Positions 29,201 to 44,200 of a stretch of DNA of 64,000 nt are shown here, in pieces. The stretch is from NCBI GenBank assembly GCA_900470805.1, contig UCCA01000002.1, forward strand, positions 62,001 to 126,000. Direction: 5' to 3'. The DNA comes from Hyphomicrobiales bacterium (GTDB lineage Bacteria; Pseudomonadota; Alphaproteobacteria; Rhizobiales; Rhizobiaceae). A model generated the notes under the pieces. It was not told the origin of the DNA. It searched no databases and saw only the letters and a list, made by a program, of their open reading frames with translations. The first letter of the stretch is position 1. Each line of letters begins with the position of its first letter. A program made the position numbers and the translations under genes.

Positions 29201-32200
29201 CCGCCCTGTCCGTCGCCGATCCCGATGCGGGAACTGGCACCGTGACCGTGACCTTGTCGGTAGGCTCGGGAACGCTGACGGCGGCATCCAGCGGCGGCGT
29301 GACTGTTACCGGCGCGGGCACCACGCAGTTGACCCTGACCGGCACGCTTGCCGGCATCAATGCCTACCTCGCCTCGGCCACCGCGCCGGTCTACGTGCCT
29401 GTCGCCGATGCCAACGGCGCGGTTACGTTGACCATGGTCTCCAACGACGGCGGCAACAGCGGCACCGGCGGAGCGCTGACCGACACGGATACGCGCACGA
29501 TCACCGTCGTTCCCGTCAACGACGCGCCGGTTCTGGATCTCGATTCGTCTGCCGCCGGGAGCGGCTTTGCCAGCACCTACACCGAAAACGGAGCGGGCGC
29601 TTCGATCGCCGCGAACGTCGCCAGCGTTGTCGATGTCGACAACGCCAACATGACAACGGCTGCGATCGTCATCACCAATGGCCAGGCGGGTGACATTCTC
29701 TCCGTCACCGGCTCTCTGCCGGCAGGCATCACCGCGTCGTACAATGCCGCGACCTTTACCCTGACCCTGACAGGCTCCGCGACCAAGTCCGCATACCAGA
29801 CCGCTCTCGGGCAGGTGCTTTACACCTCAAGCTCCGACAACCCGACGCTGAACGGCGCCGCGGCATCGCGCAGCATCAGTGTGACGGTCAACGACGGCAG
29901 CACAAATTCCAACAGCGCGGTTGCAAGCGTTGCGATCACCGCGGTCAACGACGCGCCCGCCAACACCCTACCGAGTGCCGGCTGGACGACGAACGAGGAC
30001 ACCAGCGTTACTTTGTCTGGCCTGTCGATCGCCGATCCGGATGCCGGAGCGGGCACGATGACCGTGACGCTGCAGGTTCCGACGGGCACGTTGACGGCTG
30101 CTTCCGGCGGCAATGTTGCGGTGTCCGGCAGCGGCAGTGGCACGCTCGTCATGACGGGTACGCTGGCCAGTATCAACGCCTACCTCGCTTCCGCGGCTGC
30201 GCCTGTCTACCAGCCACTGGCCGATGCCAATGGCAGCGTCACGCTGACAATGACGACGAGCGACGGCGGCAATTTCGGCACTGGCGGAACGCTCGTCGAT
30301 ACAGACACGGCGACCATCTCGATCACGCCGGTCAACGATGCGCCCGTGCTCGATCTCGATGCCTCCGGTGCCGGGACCGGTTATTCGACGACCTATACCG
30401 AGAACGGAACGGGGGTTGCGATCGCTGACACCGATCGGGTCATCACCGATGTCGACAATACCAACATGGCGTCGCTGACCGCGGTGATCACAAGCGGGCA
30501 GGCCGGCGACCTTTTATCGGTGGCCGGCGCGCTGCCCTCAGGCATCACGGCAAGCTACAATGCCGCGACCTTCACGATGACGCTGACAGGTTCCGCCACC
30601 AAGGCGAACTACGAGATCGCCCTGCAGCAGATCCGTTTCCTCTCGACATCCGAGAACCCGTCGACTACGCCGCGCAGCATCAATGTCTCCGTCAATGACG
30701 GCGCGGCAAACTCGAACGTGGCGGTTGCGACCGTTGCAGTGATCGCGGTCAATGATGCGCCGGTCAATACGGTGCCGGGCGGCGTGACACTCGACGAAGA
30801 CGTGCAGACGGCAATCTCCGGCATCTCGATCAACGATGTGGATAGCGGTTCGGTGACTGTCACCCTGTCGGTCGCCAACGGCATGCTTTCGCCCTCGGTG
30901 ACGGCTGGGACCGTGACGGGAAACGGCACTGCCACGGTGACGATCTCTGGCACGCTGGCGCAGGTCAACAGCGTTCTGGCGTCGCTGCGCTACACGGGGC
31001 GCGCCGATTTCAACGGTGCCGATACGCTGACCGTCTCGACCTCCGACGGATCGCTGACCGATACCGATACGGTAGCGATTACGCTCAACCCGGTGGCCGA
31101 CATCACGCCGGATACGATCGCTGCAACCGAAGACACGGCGATCACATTCAACGTCATCACCGGAACCAATGGCGCGACGCCCGACAATTTCGAAAATGCC
31201 GGCCGCGTCGTCACATCCGTGACGCAGCCGCCGAACGGCCAGGGCAGCGTCAGCTTCGCCGCCGACGGCACGCTTGTCTATACGCCATCGGCCAATTTCA
31301 ACGGACAGACGAGCTTCACCTACACGGTGACGTCGGGCGGCGTGACGGAAACCGCGACGGTCACGGTCAATGTTTCCGCCGTCAACGATGCGCCCGTCAA
31401 CAGCCTCCCGGCATCGGGCTGGAACACCAGCGAGGACACGGCGATCGCGCTTTCGGGCCTGTCGGTCGCCGACGTCGACGCCGGCAGCGGCACCATGACA
31501 GTCACGCTCGGCGTCGCCAGCGGGACGCTCACCGCGACGTCAGGGGCAGGCGTCACCGTTGCCGGGTCCGGTTCGGCCGCGCTGACGCTCTCAGGCACGC
31601 TCTCGGCGATCAATTCCTATCTCGCGTCGGCAGCGGTGCCGCTTTTCAATCCGGCGGCCAACGCCAATGGCACGGTCACGCTGACGATGACCACCAACGA
31701 TGGCGGCAACACCGGATCAGGCGGGGCGCTAACCGATCTCGATACCCGCACGATCACCATCGATCCTGTTAACGATGCGCCTGTCAACACGCTGCCTCCG
31801 GGCGGCTGGGCCATTGATGAGGACACAACGCTGGCGCTGACCGGCCTCGCAATCTCCGACGTTGATGCCGGCAGTGGTACGATCACGGTCGTGCTCGGTG
31901 TCAGTTCCGGTCAGTTGGCGGCGACCTCCGGCACCGGCGTCACGATCAGCGGATCTGGCACGTCGTCGATGACGCTGTCCGGCAGCCTTGCCAGCATCAA
32001 CGCCTATCTCGCCAGCACTGCGCGTCCCGTGTTCACGCCAGCAGTAGATTTCAACGGCGCCGTGACGCTGACGATGACGACCAATGACGGCGGCAACAGC
32101 GGCTCCGGGGGCGCGCTGACCGATATCGATACCGCGACGATCACGGTCAACCCCGTCAACGACGCACCGGTGCTCGATCTCGATTCCTCCGCCGCCGGGA

Positions 32201-35200
32201 CGGGCTATGCCACCAGCTACACGGAAAACGGCGCCGGCGTGGCGATCGTCAATACCGGCGTGCTGGTCAGCGATATCGACAGCGCCAACATGGTGTCGGC
32301 CACCATCGTGATCGTCAACGGCCAAGGGGGCGACGCGCTTTCGGTTGCAGGGGCGCTGCCATCCGGCATCACGGCGAGCTACAACGCATCGACCTTCACA
32401 CTGACGCTGAGCGGATCGGCCACCAAGGCCGCCTACCAGACAGCGCTGGCCCAGATCCGCTATGCCTCCAGCTCGGACGATCCAGGTTCGGTCACGCGCT
32501 CGATCAACGTCACGGTGTCCGATGGAGCGGCGACATCCAACACAGCGGTCACCACGGTTGCTGTCATCCCCGTCAACGACGCGCCGGTGAACACCTTGCC
32601 GGCCGGCGGCTGGACCGTCGGTGAGGACGGCACGGTTTCGCTCACCGGTCTTTCAGTCGCCGATCCCGATATAGGCTCCGGTACGACAGCAGTGACGCTC
32701 TCGGTCGGCTCGGGCGTGCTCACGGCAACAACCGGCTCTGGCGTGACCGTGACCGGATCGGGAAGTGCGACCATTACCCTGTCCGGAACGCTGTCGAGCA
32801 TAAACGCCTACCTGTCCTCCCCAGCGCGGCCAAGCTTTACACCCGTGTCCGACTTCAACGGTTCCATTACGCTGACGATGACCAGTAGCGACGGGCAGCT
32901 GACCGATACGGATACGCAGACAATCTCGGTCACGGCTGTCGCCGACATCACCAACGACACGGCCGCGACGAACGAGGATAGCTCCATCGACATCGCGGTC
33001 GATGCCAATGACAGTTTCGAAAATCCCGGTCATGCGATTACCGCGATCAACGGCTCAGCGATTGTAACGAACGGTGTCGTCAACGTGGCCAGTGGTACGG
33101 TACGGCTCAATGCCAACGGTACGCTCACCTTCACGCCGAATGCCAACATCAACGGTAGCGCCAGCTTCACCTACACGGTGACTTCAGGTGGAGTGACAGA
33201 GACGGCAACCGTCAGCGTCACGATCGCCGCGGTCAACGATGCGCCCGTCAACACGGTTCCGGGCGCGCAGACCATAGCCGAAGACATGCCACTTGCCGTT
33301 CCAGGGGTTTCCGTCACCGACGTCGACGGCGACCTGCTGACGACGACCGTCACGATCACCAACGGTATCGCCAACGTTACGACCGGCACCGGCGCCACGA
33401 TCACCAGCAATGGCACCGCGACGGTCCGGATCGCCGGCACCGCGGCGCAGATCAACGCTGCGCTTGTGGGCCTCACTTACACACCGACAGCCGACTACAA
33501 CGGGGCTGCGCAGATCACCATCCAGACCACGGACGGAAGTTTGACTGACACCGACACCGTGGCAATCACGGTAACGCCGGTGGCCGATATCGTCGCGGAC
33601 AACCTGACGACAAACGAAGATACATCAATCACCTTCAATGCGATCACCGGCACCAACGGCGCAACGGCGGATAATTTCGAGAATCCGGGCAGGGTTGTGA
33701 CATCGGTGACCCAGCCGCCGGCCGGTCAGGGAACGGTAACCTTCGCAGCCGATGGCACCATCACCTACACGCCCGCCGCCAATTTCAACGGCACCACCAG
33801 CTTTACCTACACAGTGACGTCAGGCGGCGTTACCGAGACTGCCGCGGTGACCGTCATCGTGGCCGCAGTCAACGATGCACCGGTGAACACCGTCCCGGCC
33901 GCGCAGACGACGGCGGAAGACACCTCGATCGTTTTCTCGCCTTCGGGCGGCAATGCCATCGTCGTATCCGATGTCGACAACGGCTCGCTGACCGTCACCA
34001 TTACCGTGACCAATGGCGCCTTTTCGCTCTCGGGCACATCGGGCCTGTCGTTTACGTCAGGTGACGGCACGGCCGACCAGACAATGACCTTCTCAGGCAC
34101 GACGGCTGCCATCAACGCCGCGCTGGCGGGCGCCAGCTACGCGCCGGTCGCCGATTACAGCGGTTCCGCGCAGATCTCGGTGCAGACATCGGATGGTGCG
34201 CTTGCTGCGAACAGCACGATCGCTGTCACCATCACTCCGGTGGCCGACATCGCCAATGATTTTGTGTCGACTGATGAAGACGTGCCGGTGGTCATTTCGG
34301 TTCTTGCCAATGACAGTTTCGAAAATCCCGGCCGGCTGATCACATCCGTCAACGGTACGGCGATCACCGCCGGCGGTGCCGCTGTGGCGGTCGCAAACGG
34401 TACCGTGCGGCTCAACGCCTCCAGCCAGTTGGTCTTCACCCCGACGCTCGATTACAACGGCGTTGCCACCTTCAGCTACACCGTCACGTCAGGCGGCACG
34501 ACCGAAACCGCGCAGGTGTCCGTCGCTGTTGCTTCGGTCAACACCCCGCCGGTGAATACCTTGCCGCCGTCCTTCACCGCGATCGAGGATAGCGCGCTCA
34601 GCCTCGCCGGCCTGCAGATCAGTGATCAGGACGCCGGTTCCGGCACGATGACGGTGACGCTCTCGGTCAATTCCGGCGCGCTGTCGGCCATCGGATCCGG
34701 CGGCGTCGCAGTTTCTGGCTCGGGATCGCAGGCCCTGACGCTGTCCGGCACGCTCACCGATATCAACGCCTATCTTGCCGCCGCGACTCGGCCAAGCTTT
34801 ACGCCTGCCGCCAACTCGACCGCCAGCGTCACGCTGACGATGTCCACCAACGACAACGGCAATACCGGCGGCATGGCGCTGGTCGATATCGACACGGCGA
34901 CGATCGCGATAACATCAGTCAACGATGCGCCTGCCGGCGCCGACAGCACGGTGACGATCAACGAGGATGGCGTCTACACCTTCACCGCCGCCAGCTTCGG
35001 CTTCAGCGATCCAAACGACAGCCCGGCCAACAGCTTTGCTTCGGTGGTCATCACAACGTTGCCGACGAATGGCGTCTTGTCGCTCGGCGGCACGGCTGTC
35101 ACGGTAGGGCAGGTGATCTCCGCCGCCAACATCGCCAACCTGACATTCACGCCGACCACAAATGCAAACGGCACCGGTCTCGCTTCCTTCACCTTCCAGG

Positions 35201-38200
35201 TCCGCGACAATGGCGGCACGGCCAATGGTGGCCAGGATACGGATCAGAGCCCCAACAGCTTCACCTTCAACGTCACCGCCGTGAACGATGCACCGGTTAA
35301 TACCTTGCCATCGAGCCTCGGCACGAACGAAGACACGGCGCTGTCGCTGGCCGGTCTGCAGGTCGCAGATGTCGATGCCGGCAACGGTGCCGTCTCGGTC
35401 ACGCTCAGCGTCAATTCGGGGACGCTTTCGGCGGTCACGGCATCCGGCGTAACGGTCAGCGGCTCCGGTTCCGGCACGCTGGTGCTGACGGGCAGCGTCG
35501 CCAATCTCAACACCTTCCTCGCCGCATCCGGATCCCGGCCGACGTTCAATCCGGTTGCCAATGCCAACGGCCCCGTGACCCTCACCATGGTCACCAACGA
35601 CAATGGGAACACTGGCATCGGCGGCGCTCTGTCGGACACGGATACCGCGACCATCACCGTTGCCGCCGTCAACGATGCACCCGTTGGCACTGATGTCGCG
35701 ATCTCGACCAATGAAGACAGTGTCTTCTCCGGCACCCTGCCTGTCGCGACCGACGTCGACGGCGACAGCCTCACCTATGGCGCCGGTGCCATCGCGCCAT
35801 CTCACGGCACGGTCGTCGTTAATGCCAACGGCACATATGCCTACACGCCGGCCGCCAATTTCAACGGCCAGGACAGCTTCACCTATAGCGTAACCGACGG
35901 TAGCGTGACCGTGCAATATCTGGTCAGCGTGACGGTGAACTCGGTCAACGACGCCCCGGTCGGTGTCAACGATACCGCGCAGACTGATGCTGGGACGACG
36001 ACAAGCCTGAACGTGCTTTCCAACGATACCGATGTGGATGGTGACACCCTTCAGGTCTCGGCGATCAATGGCGCGGCCGGCAATGTCGGGCTGGCCGTCG
36101 CCGGCTCGAATGGCGGGACGTTTGCCATCGGTGCCAATGGGGCGGCGGTTTTCAATCCGGGTTCGGCCTTCGTCGATCTTGCAGTCGGCCAGCAGCGCGC
36201 TTCCAGCGTCACGTATCAGCTATCCGACGGCCACGGCGGCTTTTCGACCGCGACGGTGACCGTTACCGTGACGGGTGTCAACGACGCGCCGATCTCGACA
36301 CCGATTGCCAACCAGACCGCCAGCGATGCGCAAAGCGTATCGCTTGGCGTCGCCGGCAACTTCAGCGATCCGGATAGCGGCGATGTCCTGACCTTTTCCG
36401 CAACAGGCTTGCCGCCGGGATTGACGATCAATACGACCACCGGCGTCATCAGCGGCGCCGTCAACCGCAGCGCCAGCGTAAACGGCCCGTACGCGGTGAC
36501 CGTGACGGCGACCGATCTCGGCGGGGCAACGTCGAGCCGCAGTTTCACCTGGGCGGTGCTCAATCCTGCGCCGGTCGCTGCTGCCGATAGTCTGGCGACC
36601 ACGGAAAACGCGTCGCTATCCGGGTCGGTTTTCGCCAATAACGGCAACGGCCTCGATGCTGATCCAGATGGCGATCCGATCTCCGTCTCAGCCGTCGGCG
36701 GCAGTGCGGCAGGAGTAGGGCAGCCCGTTTCGGGCTCCAATGGCGGCACGTTCACCATTAATGCGGACGGCACCTACGGCTTCAACCCCGGCACAGCGTT
36801 CGACGATCTCGCTGCGGGCGTGACGCGTGTAACTGAAATCACTTATACCATCACGGACGGGCAGGGCGGGTTCTCGACCGCAACGGTCACCGTCACCGTG
36901 ACCGGCCAGAACGACGTGCCGGTGGCTGTCGGCGACAGCTTCACCACCAATGAGGATACGCCGGTAACCTTCGACGTCCGTCTGAACGACAGCGATGTCG
37001 ATGCCGGATCCCTTGTGGTCACCCAGATCAATGGCAGCGCGATAGCGTCGGGCGGCTCGGTGGCGGTGACCGGTGGCGTGGTCACGCTCAACGCTGACGG
37101 GCGGCTGACCTTCGCGCCGACCACTGACTACAATGGCAGCCCATCCTTCACCTATACGGTCTCCGATGGACAGGGCGGCACCGCGACGGGGACGGTCAGC
37201 GGCACAGTCAATCCGGTCCAGGATCCGCCGGTGGCTGTCGACGACAGCTTCACGACCAATGAAGACGTGGCGCTGACGTTCGACGTTCGCGGCAATGACA
37301 GCGATCCAGATGGTGACGCGATTGCCGTAACCCAGATCAATGGATCGGGCATTATCGTCGGTGGGTCGATCGCCGTTGCGGGCGGTAGCGTCCGGCTCAA
37401 CGCCGACGGCAGGCTGACCTTTACGCCCACGGCCAACTACAACGGCACGCCATCGTTCACTTACACCATCTCCGATGGCCACGGCGGCACTGCGACGGCC
37501 ACGGTGAACGGCACCGTCATCGCCGTCCAAGACGCTCCCGTCAGCCAGGATGACAGCTTCACCACGCTGGAAGACCAACCGGTTGTCATCGCTGTCCTCG
37601 GCAACGACAGCGACGCTGACGGCGACAGCCTGACGATCACCCAGATCAACGGGTCTGGCATTTCGGTGGGCAGCCCCGTTGCCATCACCGGCGGGGTCGT
37701 GGCGCTGAACGCCGATGGCACGCTGACCTTCACGCCGGCCGCAAATTACAATGGCAGCCCGACCTTCAACTACACCATATCCGACGGCAATGGCGGGACG
37801 GCAACCGCGACAGTCAATGGCACAGTGACGCCGGTCAACGATACGCCTATCGCAGCAGGCGACAGTTTCTCGACGCTCGAGGACACGCCTGTCACCTTCG
37901 ACGTAGTTGGCAACGACAGTGATGTCGATGGCGATGCGCTCGTGGTGATGGCGATCAACGGCGCAAACATCACGGTCGGCGGATCGGTCACCATATCGGG
38001 TGGCACGGTGCGCCTGAATGTCGATGGCACGCTGACCTTCACACCTGGTGCCAACTACAATGGCAGCCCATCCTTCACCTACACCGTTTCAGACGGCCAC
38101 GGCGGCACTGCGACCGCAACGGTGGCCGGTACTGTCACAGCAATCAACGACGTGCCAGTTGCCGCAAGCGATACGTTCACAACGCCAGAGGATACCGCCG

Positions 38201-41200
38201 TCACCTTCGACGTGCTCGGCAACGACAGCGATATCGACGGCGATACGCTTGCCGTCACGGCCATCAATGGCAACGCCATCGTCGCAAATGGTATCGTGGC
38301 CGTCACCGGTGGCAGTGTGCGGCTGAATGCCAACGGTACGCTGACCTTCACGCCTGATGACAATTACAATGGTAGCCTGTCTTTCACTTACACCGTCTCC
38401 GATGGTCATGGCGGAACCGCGACGGCGACGGTCAGCGGCACGGTGACACCGGTCAACGACGCGCCTGTTGCCTCCGACACGGTTGTTTCCGTCAACGAGG
38501 ACGGGCTGGTTTCCAGCAGCTTGCCCGCAGCATCGGATATTGACGGCGATCCGGTGACCTACGCGGCGGGGACAACGGCGGCTGCCAATGGCAGCGTGAC
38601 GATCAAAAGCGACGGAACCTACAGCTATCGGCCGAATCCGAACTTCAACGGCACAGACCGGTTCAGCTTCGTCGTCAGCGATGGCAAGGGCGGGCGTAGC
38701 GAATACACCGTTACCGTCAACGTCGCACCCGTCAACGACGCGCCGGCCGGTTCACCCTTGCCGGCAAGGTCGGGTGCGGATGGCGCTTCGGTCAGCTTCG
38801 ACGTGTCCAGCTTTTTCTCGGATGTGGACAATGACACGCTGAGCTATGCCGTCAGCGGTCTGCCAGCTGGTCTGTCCATCAGTGCGACAGGCATCGTCAG
38901 CGGCACGATTGATCGCCAGGCAAGCATCGGCGGACCAACTGGCAACGGCGTCTACGCCGTTATGGTCAGCGTCAGCGACGGCAATGGCGGGACGACGAGC
39001 CAGAGCTTTTCCTTCTCCGTCAGCAACCCGCCGCCGATTGCCGTCAACGACCGGGTGACCGTCAACGAGGATACCGCGGTTGTCATCAACGTATTGGACG
39101 GATCGGCCAGTGGCGGCATCGCTGACAGCGATCCGGATGGAGATCCACTCACGGTCACCGCGGCCAGTGCCGCGAACGGAGCGGTGACGCTCGGCTCCGG
39201 TGGCCAGATCACATATCAGGCAAACGGCAATTTCAACGGCACGGACACCATTACCTACACGATCTCGGATGGCAATGGCGGTACATCGACCGCGACCGTG
39301 ACCGTCACGGTCCTCGCCGTCAACGACGCACCCGCCGGCGAGCCGATCGCCGACAGAACACGGAACGACGGCGACGTCGATACTCTCAATCTCTCGGCGT
39401 TCTTCTCGGATGCGGATGGCGACACACTGACCTATTCCGCCAGTGGCCTGCCGACCGGACTGAGCATCGATCCCGTAACCGGACTTGTGTCCGGCCGCAT
39501 CGCAGCCGACGCATCCGGCCCGACCGGCGAGGCGGTCTATACCGTCACGGTCACCGCAGCCGACGGCAAGGGCGGCTCGACGTCGGTCAGCTTCAACTAC
39601 ACGGTCCTGAACCTCCCGCCGGTGGCGCGAGACGATACGGCGACCACCAACGAAGATACGCCCGTCGATATCGACGTGCTGGTCAATGATGGCGATCCCG
39701 ACGGCGACAATGACGAGGTGATCCGCGTTAACAACGTTGTGCTGCAACTGAATGGGCCATCGGTGGCAACGACACATGGCACGGTCCAGCTGGTGCCGGG
39801 CACCAACGGCCGTCCACTGCTGCGCTTCACGCCGAACCCGGACTACAACGGTCAGGAAACCTTCAGCTATTCCATCGACGACGGCAATGGCGGCATCGAT
39901 ACTGCGACCGTGACGATCACGGTCATTCCTGAGAATGATGCGCCCGAAGGCACCAATCCGATTCCGGATCGGGTGCGAGCCGATGGGCAGTCGCTGGTCT
40001 ATCGCGTGTCGGATTTCTTCGACGATCCGGATGGAGATACGTTGAACTATACGATAACAGGCCTGCCGGCAGGTCTCAGCTTCGATGCCGCCACCGGCCT
40101 GATCTTCGGCGCGATCGATCACAACGCCAGCCAGGGTGGAGCGTCGGGCGTCTATCAGATCACCGTCACGGCCCATGACGGTCCAAACGGCACTGGCGCT
40201 GCGGTCTCCCAGAGCTTCGCGCTGACGGTGACCAATCCGGGTCCGACCGCCGTCAATGACACACTGACGATCAACGAGGATCAGGCGGCGACGTTCAATG
40301 TCATCACCGGTAACGGTACGACCGGCGCCGATACGGATCCGGACGGTGATACGCTGAGCCTTATTTCCGCGGCAGCCGGGCATGGTACGCTGACCTTCAC
40401 CATCGCAGGCGCCATTACCTACACGCCCGCCGCCGATTTCAACGGCACCGACACGATCATCTACACCATTTCCGATGGCCAGGGCGGTGTGTCCACCGCA
40501 ACGGTGACGATCACCATCAACCCCGTCAATGATGCGCCCGAGGCAAATGCTCCGCTCCCGTCGCAGATGGACAGCGATGGACAGGCTGTGACATTCGATG
40601 TCAGCACCTACTTCTCCGATCGCGATGGCGATACGCTGTCCTTCGCAGCTGCCGATCTGCCGCCGGGGCTGAGCATCAATACTACGACCGGTGTCATTTC
40701 AGGCAGCCTGCCAAATGATGCCTCGCGGCCCGAACCCTATGTTGCAAACATCACGGTTTCCGATGGCCATGGCGGCACGATATCGCGGACGATCACCTGG
40801 ATCATCGGAAACTTCCCGCCAAAGGCATTCGATGACACCTTGTCGCTTGCCCAGAACCAGAGCGGCGGTGGCAATGCGCTGGGTAACGACAGCGATCCCG
40901 ACAATGATGCGATATCCATCGATCGGGTGAACGGACAGGCAGCCGGCGTCGGCCAGCCGGTCGCGGGTTCGAACGGTGGTACTTTCACCGTCAATGCCAA
41001 CGGCATCTATAGCTTCAACCCGGGGAGCGATTTCGACGATCTCGCTGCGACCGAAACAAGAACCACATCCGTTACCTACCGTGTTACCGACGCCGATGGG
41101 GAAAGCGATACCGCGACCATCAGCGTCACCATCACCGGGCGCAACGACGCGCCGACCGCGACACCGATACCCGATGTGACGCTTGCCGATGGGCAATCGC

Positions 41201-44200
41201 TGAACGGAAAACCGATCGATGTCAGCGACTTCTTCACGGATGTTGACGGCGACGCGCTAAGCTTTTCCGCCACCGGACTGCCTGCCGGGCTGTCGATGGG
41301 CAGTGATGGCGCAATTAGCGGAACGATTGCATCCGGCGCGTCGGCTGGTGGTCCGCTCTACCTGGTGACGGTGCTGGCCAACGATGGTCACGGAGGCACG
41401 CGCACCGTCACCTTCAATCTGACCGTGACCAATCCCGCGCCGATCGCCGTCAACGACACGGCGACGACGGACGAGGATGTTCCGCTTCTTAACATCAACG
41501 TGCTCGGAAACGACACCGATCCGGATGGCGATACGCTGTTTATCGATCCGGCCTTCCCGCCGCAGGCCGGCCACGGCACCGTGACGGTCAACAGCGACGG
41601 AACGCTGAACTACACGCCGGATCGTGACTTCAACGGCATCGATACCGTCGTCTATCGCGTAACCGATGGCCAGGGAGGCTTGAGCAGCGGGGTCCTGACC
41701 ATCACCGTCGGAGCCGAGAACGATCCGCCGGTCGCCAGCGATATCGCCGACATGGAGCGCAACGACGGAGACACGATCTCCTTCGACATCTCGGCCTACT
41801 TCGCCGATCCGGAAGGTGGCGCGCTGACTTTCGACGTGCAGGGACTGCCGCCGGGGCTGACATTCAGCACGACAACCGGCATCATCAGTGGCCGGATCGC
41901 CGCCGGTGCGTCCGGGCCGATGGGGTCGGCGAACTACGCGATCAGGGTCATCGCCACCGATGCAGGCGGCGCAAGCGCCGAGGCCGATTTTACCTATGTG
42001 ATCAAGAATATCGCCCCCGACGCAATGAACGATACGGCGACGACGCTCGAAGATAAGCCGGTCGATATCGCGGTACTGGGCAATGACGTGGATCCGGATG
42101 GCGATACCAACACGATCATCCTTGTCAACGGGGTCAACCTGAGCGTCGACGGTCCGGCAATCCAGACCGCGAACGGCTCGGTGCAGCTGGTGGTCGTCAA
42201 CAACGCGCAGGTGCTACGCTTTGCGCCCGCCCCGAATTATGCTGGAACGGCGTCCTTCACCTACACCGTCGCCGACGGCAATGGCGGAAGCGATACGGCG
42301 ACGGTGGTGGTCACCGTGGTTCCGGTCAATGACGTGCCGGTCGCAACGCCAATTCCCGACCGTTCGCAGGCCGACGGCTCTGCCGTCAGCTTCGACGTCA
42401 GAGGCTTCTTCACCGATATAGATGGCGACGCGCTGTCGATCAGCGTCAATGGCCTGCCTCCGGGGCTGACCTATGATTCGGCTACTGGTCTGATCAGCGG
42501 CACCTTGACCGCCAATGCCTCCGCGGGCAGTCCCTATCCCATCACGGTAGCCGCAAATGACGGTCATGGCGGACAGGTATCGACCCAGTTCGTCTTCTCC
42601 GTCACCAATCCGGCGCCGGTGGCGGTCAATGATACGGTCCAGACCAACGAGGATGTACCGGTTACGTTCAACCCGATCACCGGCGCAGGTACTGGCGGCG
42701 GCGGGCTGGATGTCGATCCTGATGGTGATCCACTGACGGTTGTCGCGATCGACGGCCAGCCGATCGCCGTCGGCGGTCCTGTCGCCATCACCGGCGGCAC
42801 CATACTGCTCAATGCCGATGGATCGCTGACATTCACGCCCGCTGCCGACTTCTTCGGATCGGTGCCGCTGACCTACCGGATCAGCGATGGCAATGGCGGC
42901 TTCGCCGACGCGTCGATTGTGATCTCGGTCGCGTCGGTCAACGATGTCGGAGTGATCGATCTGAATGGCGCCGCGACCGGCGTTGATAGCACGATATCGT
43001 TCGACGAAGGCGATGCGCCGGTCGCCATCGCAAGCGGCGATGCCGTGGTGTTCGATGCCGAGAATGGGCTGACAGCCCTAAACGTTGTGCTTGCCGGCTT
43101 CTCCGATGCCGGCTCGGAAACCATTCACCTGAACGGGGCTATCGACATCCTCTACGGCACGGCCGGCAGCGGGACGATCAGCTTCGGCGGTACGACCTTC
43201 CGCTACACCTATGACGGCGCCAATGCAATTTCGATTGCCAATGCTGCCGGCGGAGCGATCGACAATGCCTCGGCCACTGCGCTGGTGCGGGCCATCCAGT
43301 ATGAAAATGCCAGCGACAATCCGACCGCGGGCAACCGGACAATCGCGATCAGCGTCACCGACGATGGCGGCGCGACCTCGGCTGCCGCGGTGGCGACGGT
43401 TTCGGTCGGTGCCGTCAACGATGCGCCGGTCGCCATCGACGATGCGATCACGACAGACGAGAACACCGCGGTGACAGGTGCGGCTCCGGGCGTTCTCGGC
43501 AACGATCGCGATGCCGACGGCGACAGTCTCGTCGTGTCGTCGGTCGGTGGCGGTGCGGTCGGCGCGACGATTGCCGGCTCGACAGGGGGCCAATTCGTCA
43601 TCAATGCAGATGGCAGCTATCGTTTCGATCCGGGGGTCGATTTCCAGGCGCTCAAGGCGGGCGAGACAAGGGTTGCCTCGGTGTACTACGTCGTCTCGGA
43701 TGGCCACGGCGGATCGGCGCCGGCAACGCTGTCGGTGTCGGTGTCGGGCGTCAATGATGCGCCGGTGGGCAGCGACGGCAGCATTCGAACAAACGAGGAT
43801 ACATCCGCCAGCGGCTTCCTTCCGACTGCGACAGACCCGGATGGCGACCCTGTGACTTTTGCGATCGCCACGCCGCCGGTAAATGGTGTGGTCACCATCA
43901 GCGCCAACGGCAGCTACACCTATACGCCGCCTGCTAATTTCAACGGTAACGACAGCTTTACCTACTCTGTGTCCGACGGTACTGCGACTGTGACCTATAC
44001 GATCACGGTCGAGGTCGTGCCGGTCGATGACGCGCCCGTCGGCGCGCCGATCGCCAACCAGGCGTATGCGGATGCGCAAACCGTCCGGTTGGACGTTTCC
44101 GGATATTTCAGCGACGTCGATACCGCAGGTCTGGCATTTTCCGCTGCCGGTCTGCCCCAGGGGCTTTCGATCTCCGCCGGTGGCGTCATCACCGGGACGA

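Noticed and set aside
38752..40383. Long open frame (543 codons) antisense to the giant gene, with many other antisense frames along it
   Set aside because: They mirror the GC-rich third-position bias of the giant gene, have Arg/Asp/Gly-rich low-complexity translations, no ribosome sites and no family resemblance.
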